Positions 32,996-41,657 are shown, counted from the stretch's first letter. The stretch: DNA of 50,772 bases from Thiodiazotropha sp040507005 (GCA_040507005.1 JBEVVS010000205.1:1-50772); one strand, 5' to 3'. The notes: generated by a model from the sequence alone, not told the origin. A program made the numbers and translations.

Positions 32996-33370
32996 TTAGC
33001 TGCTGAAAGTTGTTGCATGGCTTTCCCGAAGTTGACTCTTCTGCACCTTGTCTATGGTGTTCCTTAGTAGCCCGTCGACCATATAGATTTGCTTCGGCTG
33101 TATAAATCAATGCCATTTTTTTCGGCAATGCGCACCGAGATGCGGGGGAGGGCGAAGCCTACTTTACCGGCAATTCTCTTACCTGCATAGGGGTTTGAGC
33201 TGATCATACCTGTTTCGCTTTTACCATGGCACTCGAGGATAGGATGTCCGGGATTAACCTGGAAGCTATGCTATGGAAGGCCGGCACGCCGATCATCACA
33301 GTGAGTTGAGGAACAAGGCCGATAAATGCAATAAATTGGTCAACGAAGTGCAAGGCAATAATTCAAGTTC
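32996..33370 (-). pseudogene. Remnant of a malonyl-CoA synthetase (MatB-like) acyl-CoA ligase gene
   Basis: Read on the reverse strand and with at least two frame breaks, the stretch gives pieces of a MatB-type AMP-forming ligase in the right order: FIAFIGLVPQLTVMIGVPAF, then PGHPILECHGKSETGMISSN with PYAGKRIAGKVGFALP, and finally LRNTIDKVQKSQLRES before TAA at 32996-32998. About 100 residues are missing between the last two blocks and the whole N-terminal half is absent. The family motifs (VPTF, YGMTETGM, GTVGFPLPG, NTMGKVQK in intact members) make the identification good. Confidence 0.75.
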
Positions 33371-33651
33371 TATCCAATTACATTTTTAGAACTTTACGCT
33401 ATGCATGAATGAACCATGTTTCCTTGATAGGCATATTAGAGCCACTGATAAAACAGACAATAAAATACCACCAAATGGGTATGCCCTCACTGAGGTCAAT
33501 TAGGTACCCCATAGGAACACCGATCTTTAAAATTTAACCCGTAAGAATTAATCGCATGTAATTTAAACGCTGCAATTATCTATTCATTCGTTTGCAGTGC
33601 GATGCCATGTATATCGCCCGTGATAGGAGTAGTGGATTTTCGTTAAACGAA
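33371..33651. other. Intergenic region between the ligase remnant and the WGR gene
   Basis: AT-rich, with no good gene. On the reverse strand an ATG opens a 37-codon frame (MGYLIDLSEGIPIWWYFIVC...) with a hydrophobic stretch, but it has no support from a ribosome-binding site or known family. Confidence 0.3.
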
Positions 33652-33882
33652 TCAACCCGCTGCGTGTGCCAGTCGATAGCCATGACCGGACCTTCTCTTG
33701 TTGATTCCAGCAACTATTTCCCGGCCCTTGAATTGGCTATCCACCAGTTCGGTGCGCACCTGGCCATGCTGGCTGTCCAGACTCCCCCAACAACGGGTCA
33801 GGGTCCAAGCCCCAAACAGATCCGCTTGCAGATGTGCACGGTAATAACGACGCTTCTCTTGATGGATCCAGACTCGATTCAT
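33652..33882 (-). CDS. WGR domain protein
   Basis: The 76-residue protein is one WGR domain: RYYRAHLQADLFGAWTLTRCWGSLDS with the W-G-(C)W-G core, then GQVRTELVD and a C-terminal helix with NKRRSGHGYRL. WGR domains bind nucleic acid and occur in PARP and MolR proteins and as small stand-alone bacterial proteins. It starts 32 bases after the SprT-like gene on the same strand, so they are probably co-transcribed. A frame on the opposite strand covers the same DNA but matches nothing. Confidence 0.8.
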   Translation of the reverse strand: MNRVWIHQEKRRYYRAHLQADLFGAWTLTRCWGSLDSQHGQVRTELVDSQFKGREIVAGINKRRSGHGYRLAHAAG

Positions 33883-33914
33883 GTTGCTCTCCTGAAATTC
33901 ATATTGAAGCTCTT

Positions 33915-34670
33915 TTAAGCGGCCTCATGTTCCACATAGACAGCGCCGCATTCACCACATAAAATTTTCAGCTTAGATTTTCCCCAGACATTGGTCTGGC
34001 AGTGCGTACAGGTATATCGGGACTTGACCTTTTTACGCGCCGCCAATTGCAGTTGCTCACTTGGTATCAGTTCACTGAAGAGCTCACTGATAGGGCAGTG
34101 GAGCAGGGCGGTTAGTGTTTCGTCTTCATTTTCTTCTTCCCAGGATTGATCCTGTTCCCGCGGTTGGCAGGATGGTGTGAGTGCAGTAAATCGATCAACC
34201 CAGGGCAGGCCTTTGGATGCACCAATGAAGGACCTGGCGGCGCGTTCAAATGCGCCCCCTTTTTTGGGGTAGTCACTGACCTTTTGTCCGGTTCTCTTGC
34301 CACCCGGCAGGCCTGTACTGCTTGGCATCAGTCCGATCTGATCCATCTTGTCGGCCCACTCCTTGTTGTGATAACCGCTGCGGCTGGGATTGCCGAAACT
34401 GTGTTGCCAGTTATGCACCATCTCATGCACGATGGTCTGCATAACCTCCATCAGATTGTGCCGTGCGAAGTAGGCGGGATTGACCGCTATCTCATGTACA
34501 ACCCTTCCCTGGGGATCCGTCCAGCGATTCGCTGAGAAGTATCCCATGACATTTTTCTCACGCTGTACTGTTAACAGACAGGTAGGAAGCCGCCCGTTGA
34601 ACAGGGACTTGTTGAAGTGGTCATAGGCCGCTTCCAGATATCGGTAGAAACTGTGTGTAGGCGATTGCAT
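33915..34670 (-). CDS. SprT-like zinc metallopeptidase with C-terminal zinc ribbon
   Basis: The 251-residue protein has the SprT domain (SFYRYLEAAYDHFNKSLFNG, then EVMQTIVHEMVHNWQHSFG with HEMVH at residues 82-86) and a C-terminal zinc ribbon CTHC...CGEC near 219-241. SprT-type proteases (Spartan relatives) act on proteins bound to DNA. The long linker version with a ribbon is common on plasmids and integrative elements. A perfect 16-base palindrome sits 12 bases before the start codon, and a WGR gene follows. The pair suggests a small DNA-associated module, possibly mobile. Confidence 0.85.
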   Translation of the reverse strand: MQSPTHSFYRYLEAAYDHFNKSLFNGRLPTCLLTVQREKNVMGYFSANRWTDPQGRVVHEIAVNPAYFARHNLMEVMQTIVHEMVHNWQHSFGNPSRSGYHNKEWADKMDQIGLMPSSTGLPGGKRTGQKVSDYPKKGGAFERAARSFIGASKGLPWVDRFTALTPSCQPREQDQSWEEENEDETLTALLHCPISELFSELIPSEQLQLAARKKVKSRYTCTHCQTNVWGKSKLKILCGECGAVYVEHEAA

Positions 34671-34681
34671 CTGTTTATTTA

Positions 34682-34697
34682 TGTATCGTACGATACA
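34682..34697. promoter_or_regulatory. Perfect 16-base palindrome at the sprT-like promoter
   Basis: TGTATCGTACGATACA is self-complementary without a spacer and lies 12 bases upstream of the SprT-like start codon, where a repressor would block transcription or translation initiation. The regulator is not identified. Confidence 0.6.
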
Positions 34698-34967
34698 AAC
34701 AATAGTATAATAAATAACTTAGGTCAATGGGAAAAGGGTGCCCAGATGGTCTGTAATTAAGGAAAATATCCTGAGTTGATCCTCCATTAAGGATCATTAT
34801 CTACAATAAGTGTGCGTTTTATTCGGCTCTAACACATCCTATGATTTGACTTGATTACGTCCATTTTTAGCTGTTTAAGTACCCCGATTGACCACTATCG
34901 ATTCCGGCTCAGGGCCTCCAATCTCGGTTACGAAAACAAACCACTAGAAAAGTTGCGAGAAACGACT

Positions 34968-35645
34968 ATGCAGAATAACCCTGTCCGTTTAGCCAAAGAC
35001 CTCGGCATCACCCCAGAAGCCGAGTCGGTGCGCAATGCGTTGCTGGCAGTAGGCCTGGAAACCCCAATGACTGAAAACGGGCTAAACCCTGAACAGAAAT
35101 ATGAGCGCATCAAAAGCCTGATGACCGATGTGGTCAGGACCCTGGGGCTTGACCTCAATGACGACAGCTTGATGGAAACACCCCATCGAATCGCCAAGAT
35201 GTATGTGAGCGAGATCTTCTCCGGGCTCGATTACCGCCAGTTCCCCAAGCTAGCCCTGATCGAAAATAAAATGGGTAGCGATGAGATGATCCAGGTTAGG
35301 GATATCGAACTGACAAGCACTTGTGAACATCACTTTGTCACTATCGATGGCAAGGCCAGTGTCGCCTATGTGCCGGGTGAAAACATCATCGGCCTCTCCA
35401 AGATCAATCGCATTGTGCGCTTTTTCAGCCAACGTCCACAGGTTCAGGAGCGCTTGACCAGGCAGATACTCGTCTCATTGCAAACGCTCTTGCAGACAGA
35501 GGATGTCGCGGTGAGAATCGATGCCACGCACTACTGCGTCAAATCCCGCGGGGTGGTGGATAGCAGCTCGCAAACCTGTACCAAGGCATTTGGCGGATGT
35601 TTCAAGGCGGATTCCGCTAAACGAATGGAGTTTCTTTCTGCATAA
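34968..35645 (+). CDS. folE: GTP cyclohydrolase I
   Basis: FolE converts GTP to dihydroneopterin triphosphate, the first step of folate and, in bacteria, of H4MPT pterin synthesis. The 225-residue protein is close to E. coli FolE over its length: SLMETPHRIAKMYVSEIFSG, TSTCEHHF with zinc ligands Cys119 and His122, IIGLSKINRIVRFFSQRPQVQ (core GLSKINRI) and HYCVKSRG with Cys190. The frame is open upstream, but ATG at 34968 gives the family N-terminus. It is not next to the C1 cluster but would feed both PTPS-like proteins there. Confidence 0.95.
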   Translation: MQNNPVRLAKDLGITPEAESVRNALLAVGLETPMTENGLNPEQKYERIKSLMTDVVRTLGLDLNDDSLMETPHRIAKMYVSEIFSGLDYRQFPKLALIENKMGSDEMIQVRDIELTSTCEHHFVTIDGKASVAYVPGENIIGLSKINRIVRFFSQRPQVQERLTRQILVSLQTLLQTEDVAVRIDATHYCVKSRGVVDSSSQTCTKAFGGCFKADSAKRMEFLSA

Positions 35646-35713
35646 CTACCAATGGGGAATTCCCCGCCGCATCGACCAGTTGCTTAATGCCACCGATCGA
35701 GTTCCGTACCCCT

Positions 35714-36574
35714 TTAAGCACGCTTTTGCGTAGCTGGCTCCAGGATCGTCCCTATTGTGTCCAGTGATACGCTGAGCATCTCATCAACATGCGGAGTAAT
35801 TAATTGCGGATTTAGCCCGGTGACTTCCCAGACGCTTGGTTCAATGGCCCAGAGCATCTCATCTACCGACAGTCCGGTCATTTCACCACGAGCGATAGCT
35901 AACGCAATATGGACCAGGGCTACATCGAGTTTGTATTCAGTCGCATGGGCTGGACGATGGTGGTTTTTGGCAACCGACATCAAACTCTCAGGCAGATGCC
36001 AGGACTTCATCAATGCAGCACCCACATCCATATGGTTGAATCCCAAAACCTGCTCTTCCGCATTCGCGAGAATCCATTCGTCACCGCGGTTAATTTTCAT
36101 AATTTCAATGGCTTGATCGGGTAATCTAAGGTAGATTACCAGCCGCCCTATATCATGGAGCATACCGGCAACGAATAGCCGTTCGCTATGCAAGGCATTG
36201 CTGTAGACGGCCAGCATCTGCGCCATAACGCCGGTTATGATCGCATGGCGCCAATAGTCATCCATATTGACCAGGTTCTCGGGAATCCCGTTAAATGACC
36301 TGACAGCGGTTGTGGCCAACACCAGGTTTTGCAGTTCATGGGTGCCTGTGATGGTGACGGCCCTGGAGATGGTATCCACTTCAGATCTGAGACCATAAAA
36401 CGGGCTGTTCACCAGCTTCAAGAGTCTTGCGGATATATCCACATCGGAGGAGATGATCTCTGCAAGCTTCGCAGATGAGCAGTTCGGCTGCTCCATCATC
36501 TGATTGACTTGAATTGCTATTTCAGGAAGAGATACCAGTTTATCGATACCGTCAACAAGATCCTCGGGAGTCAT
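35714..36574 (-). CDS. HDOD domain protein
   Basis: The 286-residue protein is a single HDOD domain, an HD-like fold without a full catalytic set, used in signalling. Visible blocks are LVSLPEIAIQVNQMM, ISARLLKLVNSPFYGL and MLHDIGRLVIYLRLPDQA (core MLHDIGRLV) with FNHMDVGAALMKSWHLPESL. Such proteins control motility, biofilm or chemotaxis signalling in gammaproteobacteria. It converges on folE and no partner kinase or GGDEF gene is adjacent. Confidence 0.88.
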   Translation of the reverse strand: MTPEDLVDGIDKLVSLPEIAIQVNQMMEQPNCSSAKLAEIISSDVDISARLLKLVNSPFYGLRSEVDTISRAVTITGTHELQNLVLATTAVRSFNGIPENLVNMDDYWRHAIITGVMAQMLAVYSNALHSERLFVAGMLHDIGRLVIYLRLPDQAIEIMKINRGDEWILANAEEQVLGFNHMDVGAALMKSWHLPESLMSVAKNHHRPAHATEYKLDVALVHIALAIARGEMTGLSVDEMLWAIEPSVWEVTGLNPQLITPHVDEMLSVSLDTIGTILEPATQKRA

Positions 36575-36871
36575 GGCAACAACACATCCTAATAGTTAAT
36601 AAACCGCGACCGGAAGCCAGGCCGCGATACTGATTGATTTACTAGGTCGTTATTACTGTCACTCGATGAGTGATAACCAATCCTTAGGATGAGTTGTTTT
36701 GTTCTCCTTTATTAGGGTCGCAATATAGCAAGGACACTTGGCCACAATTATTTCTGGATGAACTTGATTTGGGATAATTTGAACTCGTTCACAAAAAATC
36801 CGGGTTATATGACTTTCGTTCTTCCGGGGGCCAACGGTCACTGACAAGCCAAATGCCGGCATGGATAGTTA
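36575..36871. other. Intergenic region upstream of the HDOD gene
   Basis: Presumed promoter region of the HDOD gene. A 67-codon reverse-strand frame at 36659-36862 lacks a ribosome-binding site and family matches, so I do not call it a gene. Confidence 0.3.
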
Positions 36872-37210
36872 TCAGGAGAGTATTTTAAAAACCATATTCG
36901 GCACTTTAGTGTTTCTCGGATAGCTATTGGTTACCCTGAATAGATTATTCTCCACCTCAAATTCGGTTGTCCATATAGCCTCGTATACGATATGACTCTC
37001 CATCTCAAGATCAAGTGCATTTGCGACCTCTGCAGATCTGATGGTGAGGTGAGAATCGCCGCGAGCGCGAGCAGGAATGACATAGTGCTTGTTGCAATAT
37101 GATCTGATGGTCTCTTTTGAAACAGACATATCCAGGGGGGTATGCTTCACTATTACAATTGGATTTGAAGAGTCTGTTAATTCAACAGTGATGTCAAGCA
37201 TGCTAACCAT
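36872..37210 (-). CDS. Hypothetical protein
   Basis: A 112-residue frame beginning MVSMLDITVELTDSSNPIVI, with no signal peptide, membrane helix or recognised motif. Residues 30-70 are rich in basic and polar residues (RSYCNKHYVIPARARGDSH). No strong ribosome-binding site is visible before either ATG (37210 or 37201), so the gene is uncertain. A 67-codon frame beyond it (36659-36862, same strand) has even less support. Confidence 0.4.
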   Translation of the reverse strand: MVSMLDITVELTDSSNPIVIVKHTPLDMSVSKETIRSYCNKHYVIPARARGDSHLTIRSAEVANALDLEMESHIVYEAIWTTEFEVENNLFRVTNSYPRNTKVPNMVFKILS

Positions 37211-37397
37211 ATAGTTCGAATCATTACCTTGAAGGCAAATATATTAGATCGTCTCTAAAGTGACTTTGAGGATATCAAAAATCTATTACATCAAATAGTT
37301 TCCAAGGATTCAGAATTAGAATAATTCAAATAACAATCTCTTCGGGGGGAGATGCTCCCGGTTCTCCTAAGTTATCCCTGATCGATAACTAACTTCA

Positions 37398-37766
37398 TTA
37401 GAGTCCGGCCTTGTTCGCAATACGTTGCAAACTTGGCCTCAAACTTAAGAAACGAACATAGAAGCGTTCTAAAAGCCACAAAAGGGGAGGCCACTTTGCC
37501 GCCATGCCCAGTGGACTCAGCAGTGGTATTGCTCGCCAGATGAGTGCAAATGCCGCCGCACCGGAGAGTACATTCCCTTGCGGCTCCTGAGCATGCAGTC
37601 GCTCAAGCAATAATCTTCTGTCCACAGGACAGTCCATAGCGGTATGGAGATCCACAAATTCGATTTGCTGACGGGTATCCAGTTTTTTCAATAATCTGAT
37701 TTCACGCCGGCATAAAGGGCAGCCGGCATCATACCAAACCTTGATTGAAGAGTGTTGCGGCGTCAT
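37398..37766 (-). CDS. DCC family thiol-disulfide oxidoreductase (DUF393)
   Basis: The 122-residue protein has the DCC motif VWYDAGCPLCRREI with Cys16 and Cys19 in a thioredoxin-like arrangement, and a hydrophobic C-terminal half (LIWRAIPLLSPLGMAAKWPPLLWLLERFY, core IPLLSPLGMAAKWP) typical of DUF393. It should be a cytoplasmic or membrane-associated thiol oxidoreductase. Its start overlaps the end of the preceding small exported-protein gene by 4 bases. Confidence 0.87.
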   Translation of the reverse strand: MTPQHSSIKVWYDAGCPLCRREIRLLKKLDTRQQIEFVDLHTAMDCPVDRRLLLERLHAQEPQGNVLSGAAAFALIWRAIPLLSPLGMAAKWPPLLWLLERFYVRFLSLRPSLQRIANKAGL

Positions 37767-38023
37767 ATGGTTCTGATGACACCGAAGGCATTACGGCCGT
37801 TATTATGGTAATCACGCAGTAAATATTCAGGGGTATTCTCATTACCTCGGATATGCTTCCAACCATCTTCAGATTGGGCGTTGACTTCTTTGATATGCGG
37901 ACAGACAGCAGAAGTTTCTGTCTGCTGACGGTCGGACGCAAGTCTGATCTCCTGTTGTTGAGCTGCCCTGATATAACTCCATGCAAATGACAGTGTTACT
38001 ATTAAAAGCAGTATGATTTTCAT
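37763..38023 (-). CDS. Small exported hypothetical protein
   Basis: An 86-residue protein with an N-terminal signal-like segment (MKIILLLIVTLSFAWSYIRA) and a polar mature part with one cysteine (AVCPHIKEVNAQ). GAGGAGAGC-like purine-rich sequence lies a few bases upstream of the ATG. The 4-base overlap with the DCC gene suggests a two-gene operon. I recognise no family. Confidence 0.55.
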   Translation of the reverse strand: MKIILLLIVTLSFAWSYIRAAQQQEIRLASDRQQTETSAVCPHIKEVNAQSEDGWKHIRGNENTPEYLLRDYHNNGRNAFGVIRTI

Positions 38024-38067
38024 CGTGCTCTCCTCGCGATTGTAATCAACCCCGGTCCCCGCTTAAA

Positions 38068-38089
38068 CCCCGCTCCGAAGAGGAGGGGG
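38068..38089 (-). terminator. GC-rich hairpin between the DUF2189 gene and the small exported gene
   Basis: CCCC-G-CTCC pairs with GGAG-GGGG around a 5-base loop, with one bulged base. No T-run follows on the reverse strand. It could end or attenuate the DUF2189 transcript. Confidence 0.4.
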
Positions 38090-38109
38090 CTAACTAGGGA
38101 ACATTTCAC

Positions 38110-38892
38110 TCATTTCACTGATGCGCGATAGCTATGCCAGGTTGCGTATCCCAGTACAGGGAATATCACAGCCAGACCAATGAACGCGGTTGCCATGCCA
38201 ATTGCTGTCAATGCGACAATTATTAATGCCCACACCGTCATTGCGCCTGGATTTGCAGTAACAGCACGATAGCTGGTCTGCATGGCAGTGATAAAGTCTG
38301 CATCTTTGTCCAGGATCATGGGCACTGCCACAGCACTGACGATGAAGACTGCAGACACCAGGAGGAATCCCATGCCGATAAAAAATGAGAGGGTAATCCA
38401 ACCGTCGCTACTGCTCAGCATACTTGTGTATGCCTCTATGGATGGGCTGAGGGTATTGAATTTCACGGCAAATACCAACGCAGAGATGCGAATCCATGCC
38501 GCCATCACCAGCGAGAGCATAACGGAAAACAGCGCCAGATAGGATGCCCGCTTCATTAACAGCCTGACACTGCCACCGATAGTGGGTTCTATACCTCTTT
38601 CCATGTCTCTGCTGGCGGCATAGAGTCCGGATGCCAAGAACGGCCCAAGCACAACCAGGCCCGTCAGAAAGGCAATGGCATACCAGGGCACATTCATAAC
38701 CAGCAGAAAGACACCTGCGGTTGCAGCGGAGAAGAGCACCCCGTAAAGGAGACTCAATCCTGGCGCCCGCTTGAAATCGTTTACACCTGCACCTAACCAC
38801 TGGAATGGCGCAAATGAATCTTGGTGGTTGATCGCAATTGATTGTTGGGATATTCCTTGTTCATATCCCATTTCAGCTGTGGTAGTCGACAT
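38110..38892 (-). CDS. DUF2189 integral membrane protein
   Basis: The 260-residue protein has about six hydrophobic helices, including LLYGVLFSAATAGVFLLVM, AIAFLTGLVVLGPFLASGLY and FFIGMGFLLVSAVFIVSAVA, and the DUF2189 pattern PFQWLGAGVNDFKRAPGLSL with GLYAASRDMERG. Members are inner-membrane proteins of unknown function. An ATG 45 bases upstream is possible, but the one at 38892 has AGGAG 8 bases before it. It is divergent from a MerR-type regulator with a palindromic operator between them. Confidence 0.85.
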   Translation of the reverse strand: MSTTTAEMGYEQGISQQSIAINHQDSFAPFQWLGAGVNDFKRAPGLSLLYGVLFSAATAGVFLLVMNVPWYAIAFLTGLVVLGPFLASGLYAASRDMERGIEPTIGGSVRLLMKRASYLALFSVMLSLVMAAWIRISALVFAVKFNTLSPSIEAYTSMLSSSDGWITLSFFIGMGFLLVSAVFIVSAVAVPMILDKDADFITAMQTSYRAVTANPGAMTVWALIIVALTAIGMATAFIGLAVIFPVLGYATWHSYRASVK

Positions 38893-38953
38893 TGTTAATC
38901 TCCTCATGCTTTCTAAAAGGTACGAGTCTTGTTTCAATACGGTTCACTTTTCG

Positions 38954-38979
38954 TATGTCTAGAAAATGTACTAGACATA
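38954..38979. promoter_or_regulatory. Inverted-repeat operator between DUF2189 and MerR genes
   Basis: TATGTCTAG and CTAGACATA are exact 9-base reverse complements with an 8-base spacer. The site lies 61 bases upstream of the DUF2189 start and about 85 bases upstream of the MerR gene start, so it fits a site for the divergent MerR-type regulator. Confidence 0.6.
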
Positions 38980-39063
38980 TTCTTAACATAAACTACAATT
39001 TGATTTAATCAAGATGTAATAAGCCAATACCACAGAATATTGATGGGCATAATTGGACAAAAT

Positions 39064-40035
39064 ATGAACAAACAAACGGGTAATTCCGAAGATCAAAGCT
39101 ATGGAATAGGTGCTGTTTCCCGCTTGACCGGTGTGGCGCAAGACACCTTGAGGGCATGGGAGCGTCGCTACAGCGTGGTGGTGCCGACGAGAACGGAGGC
39201 GGGCAGGCGGGTTTACACTCAGAGCGATATCGCAAGGCTTTCGCTCATAAAGCAACTGGTGGATCAAGGGGACACCATAAGCAGTCTCGCCAATCTCTCT
39301 TTACAGGAACTGCAGACAAGAACCAGCCTGTCCAGGAGTTCAATCGCTGCAAACACCGGCAACACTCCCTGTAGCGTGGCAATGCTCGGTGATATCCAGA
39401 TAAGCAAGATAGCAAAGGAGTTGCAAAACGAGGAAAATCTAATTGTTTCATGTCTCCATCATGCCAAGGACAAATTCTTCGAAGCAGTGTCCGGGCTTGA
39501 AGTAGACCTGATCATTCTCGAGTACTCAAACCTCATGCCGGATCATATCAAAGAGGTAGGCACGTTATTGCAGCGTTCTGGTGCTGCAAGGGCCGTGGTT
39601 GTTTACGGTTTTTCCTCCAGCCCCACGTTAGCGCAGCTTGAGTCTGAACGTATCATTCCACTGCGCATGCCGGTAGACATATCAGAGATAAAGCGGATTT
39701 GTAATACACTTCACCAACGACCAGTGATATCGAATATGAGCAAGGCTGAAGGTATTGACCTGAGCGGCAAAATACCCCCTCGGCGTTTCAGCGATGAAAC
39801 CTTGGCCAAGGTCGCCACAGCATCGGTCAGCGTGCGCTGTGAGTGCCCGCATCACCTGGTGGATATTATCACGAGCTTAAGCGCCTTTGAGGAGTACAGC
39901 CAACAGTGCGAGATTCTCAATGTGGATGATGCAGCCTTACATGCAATGCTGCATGCGGCCACAGCTCGGGCGCGAGCTATCATTGAAGAATCTTTGGAAA
40001 GGGTAATTGAAACGGATGGCATACAACTCAGCTAA
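39064..40035 (+). CDS. MerR-family transcriptional regulator (photolyase-operon/CarH-like)
   Basis: The roughly 323-residue protein has an N-terminal MerR helix-turn-helix (YGIGAVSRLTGVAQDTLRAWERRY, core GVAQDTLRAWERRY) with the wing RTEAGRRVYTQSDIARLSLI, and a long C-terminal region with a Rossmann-like middle (SCLHHAKDKFFEAVSGLEVDLIILEYS, core DLIILEYS) resembling the B12-binding-like part of CarH/LitR proteins. I see no clear DxHxxG cobalamin motif. Three starts are possible (TTG 39040, ATG 39043, ATG 39064); none has a strong ribosome-binding site. It probably controls the DUF2189 gene or itself. Confidence 0.82.
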   Translation: MNKQTGNSEDQSYGIGAVSRLTGVAQDTLRAWERRYSVVVPTRTEAGRRVYTQSDIARLSLIKQLVDQGDTISSLANLSLQELQTRTSLSRSSIAANTGNTPCSVAMLGDIQISKIAKELQNEENLIVSCLHHAKDKFFEAVSGLEVDLIILEYSNLMPDHIKEVGTLLQRSGAARAVVVYGFSSSPTLAQLESERIIPLRMPVDISEIKRICNTLHQRPVISNMSKAEGIDLSGKIPPRRFSDETLAKVATASVSVRCECPHHLVDIITSLSAFEEYSQQCEILNVDDAALHAMLHAATARARAIIEESLERVIETDGIQLS

Positions 40036-40097
40036 GGACTATCCTTAAACAAATCAAGGGAAGCGATTGACCAAGGACAAAACAAGGAGGAGGCATC

Positions 40098-41330
40098 ATG
40101 GCGCTATACGCATTCGATGGCACGTGGAATTCTGACGAGGACGATGCCCAGGCAGATACCAATGTGGTTCGTTTCAAGGAGCTCTATCTTGGGAACAATG
40201 TGGAGTATATATCCGGCGTTGGCACCCGTTTTGGTAAGGTCGGCGCTGCATTGGGAGGCCTTTTCGGCGCCGGCGGTCGCACACGCATCAGTGAAATGTA
40301 TGACGAGCTGTGTGAAAACTGGCAACAGGGCGATCAGGTCATAGATATTATCGGCTTCAGCCGGGGAGCTGCGTTAGCTGTCCACTTTGCCAACAAGATT
40401 GGCGAAGAAGGTGTGAAACTAGAGGATGGCAATACCCAACCGGCCAATGTGCGTTTCCTGGGTGTGTGGGACATTGTCGGATCATTTGGCTTGTCCTTCG
40501 ACACCATCATCAACTTTCAAGACATCAATCTGGGTTGGAATATAGATACCGTAAATGAATGCGCAGAGCACTGTTTTCATGCCATGGCGCTGGATGAGCG
40601 TCGGGAGACCTTCAACGTAACACGTCTGGATAAAAACAATGATTGCCCCGGCATTCGCGAAGTCTGGTTCCGCGGCGTCCATAGCGACGTAGGCGGCGGT
40701 TCACTCAATGAAACACGCTCAAACATCGCTTTGCAGTGGATGCTGGACCAGGGCAGATCCTGCGGGCTGAAGTTCGATGAAGAGAAGGCGCTGCTGCCAC
40801 GCTACAGTAAGGTTGACCGTTTTGCGCCAATCTCTGAAAACCAGGATGTAAAAAGAGACCCAAGACGCAAGGTCTACCCGGAAGATGAAAAAGACCCCAG
40901 TGCAGATGGGATCAAACTTGGGATTGGCGAGTCGCATCAATGCGAGGTACAGGCGAGCATAAAGTATAATTGGAGCGGAGTTCGACTTGAAAAAGACGTC
41001 AGTTATTCCTGTCGTGTAACTGAGGGTGATACCTGGAGTGACGACGAAATCGAGTGTGGCCCGGACGGCTGGAGCTCCAACGAGTTACCCTGGTATGAAG
41101 AAGGTGTCTTGGAGTTTGCCGAACAGATACGGCGCAAACAGGATGCGCAATGGTTCGCTTTAATCGGCGCACTTGATGATGAAGACGACAACCTGATTCT
41201 CATTGGCAACAAAGATGCACCCTTTGTCGCGAGCAAAGATGCCGATCTCTATCTTTTCGCCAACGATATGCCGACAAAGTACCGTAACAATAAAGGATCG
41301 CTCAAGGTAAGGATCACCCGGGTTGCGTAA
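40098..41330 (+). CDS. DUF2235 alpha/beta-hydrolase-like protein, second copy
   Basis: The 410-residue protein has ALYAFDGTWNSD at the start, YISGVGTRFGKVG, the nucleophile elbow IIGFSRGAAL with Ser88, FLGVWDIVGSFG, and WFRGVHSDVGGGS. A C-terminal region of about 140 residues (from residue 270) is not in the first copy and looks beta-rich, with alternating charged residues. A strong AGGAGGAGG ribosome-binding site precedes the ATG. It shares only the hydrolase core with the protein at 21.2 kb. Hydrolytic activity, perhaps on lipids, is likely; a secreted effector role is unsupported. Confidence 0.83.
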   Translation: MALYAFDGTWNSDEDDAQADTNVVRFKELYLGNNVEYISGVGTRFGKVGAALGGLFGAGGRTRISEMYDELCENWQQGDQVIDIIGFSRGAALAVHFANKIGEEGVKLEDGNTQPANVRFLGVWDIVGSFGLSFDTIINFQDINLGWNIDTVNECAEHCFHAMALDERRETFNVTRLDKNNDCPGIREVWFRGVHSDVGGGSLNETRSNIALQWMLDQGRSCGLKFDEEKALLPRYSKVDRFAPISENQDVKRDPRRKVYPEDEKDPSADGIKLGIGESHQCEVQASIKYNWSGVRLEKDVSYSCRVTEGDTWSDDEIECGPDGWSSNELPWYEEGVLEFAEQIRRKQDAQWFALIGALDDEDDNLILIGNKDAPFVASKDADLYLFANDMPTKYRNNKGSLKVRITRVA

Positions 41331-41657
41331 TATCAGCTAGGATCGTTAAGCGTCAATAATGCACTCAGAAGCGTTGCGCTGCTTGAAATGCAGTGGATAG
41401 TGGTACTCGAAAACCCCTGGATTTCACGTAGCGCAAGGCCCATATCCCAATCTCTCCTTATGTAGGTTGCTTGTCGTACATTCCTTGTTGCTTCTGCAAC
41501 CAGTGGTCGATCCATACACATTTCCATAAAGCATAAGTCATTGATCTTTAATCTTTATAAAGTAACTTTCGCGGTTTGGTTCGGTTCTTGCTGATTAACA
41601 GGAAATGCCGAATCCAGATCCTGCAATGGCAATCTGTAGAGAGTAGAGAGGTCGCCG
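41331..41657. other. 327-base intergenic region
   Basis: A reverse-strand frame of 64 codons (41333-41527, starting MEMCMDRPLVAEATR) is open but has no recognised family and no clear ribosome-binding site. The rest should hold the promoter of the rhodanese gene. Confidence 0.3.

Noticed and set aside
33592..33918. Forward-strand open frame of 108 codons
   Set aside because: It overlaps the WGR gene on the other strand, whose product matches a known domain. The forward product matches nothing.
36659..36862. 67-codon reverse-strand frame near the HDOD gene
   Set aside because: No ribosome-binding site and no recognisable composition or motif.
41333..41527. 64-codon reverse-strand frame
   Set aside because: No ribosome-binding site, no recognised motif, and it lies in an intergenic gap where chance frames of this length are common.
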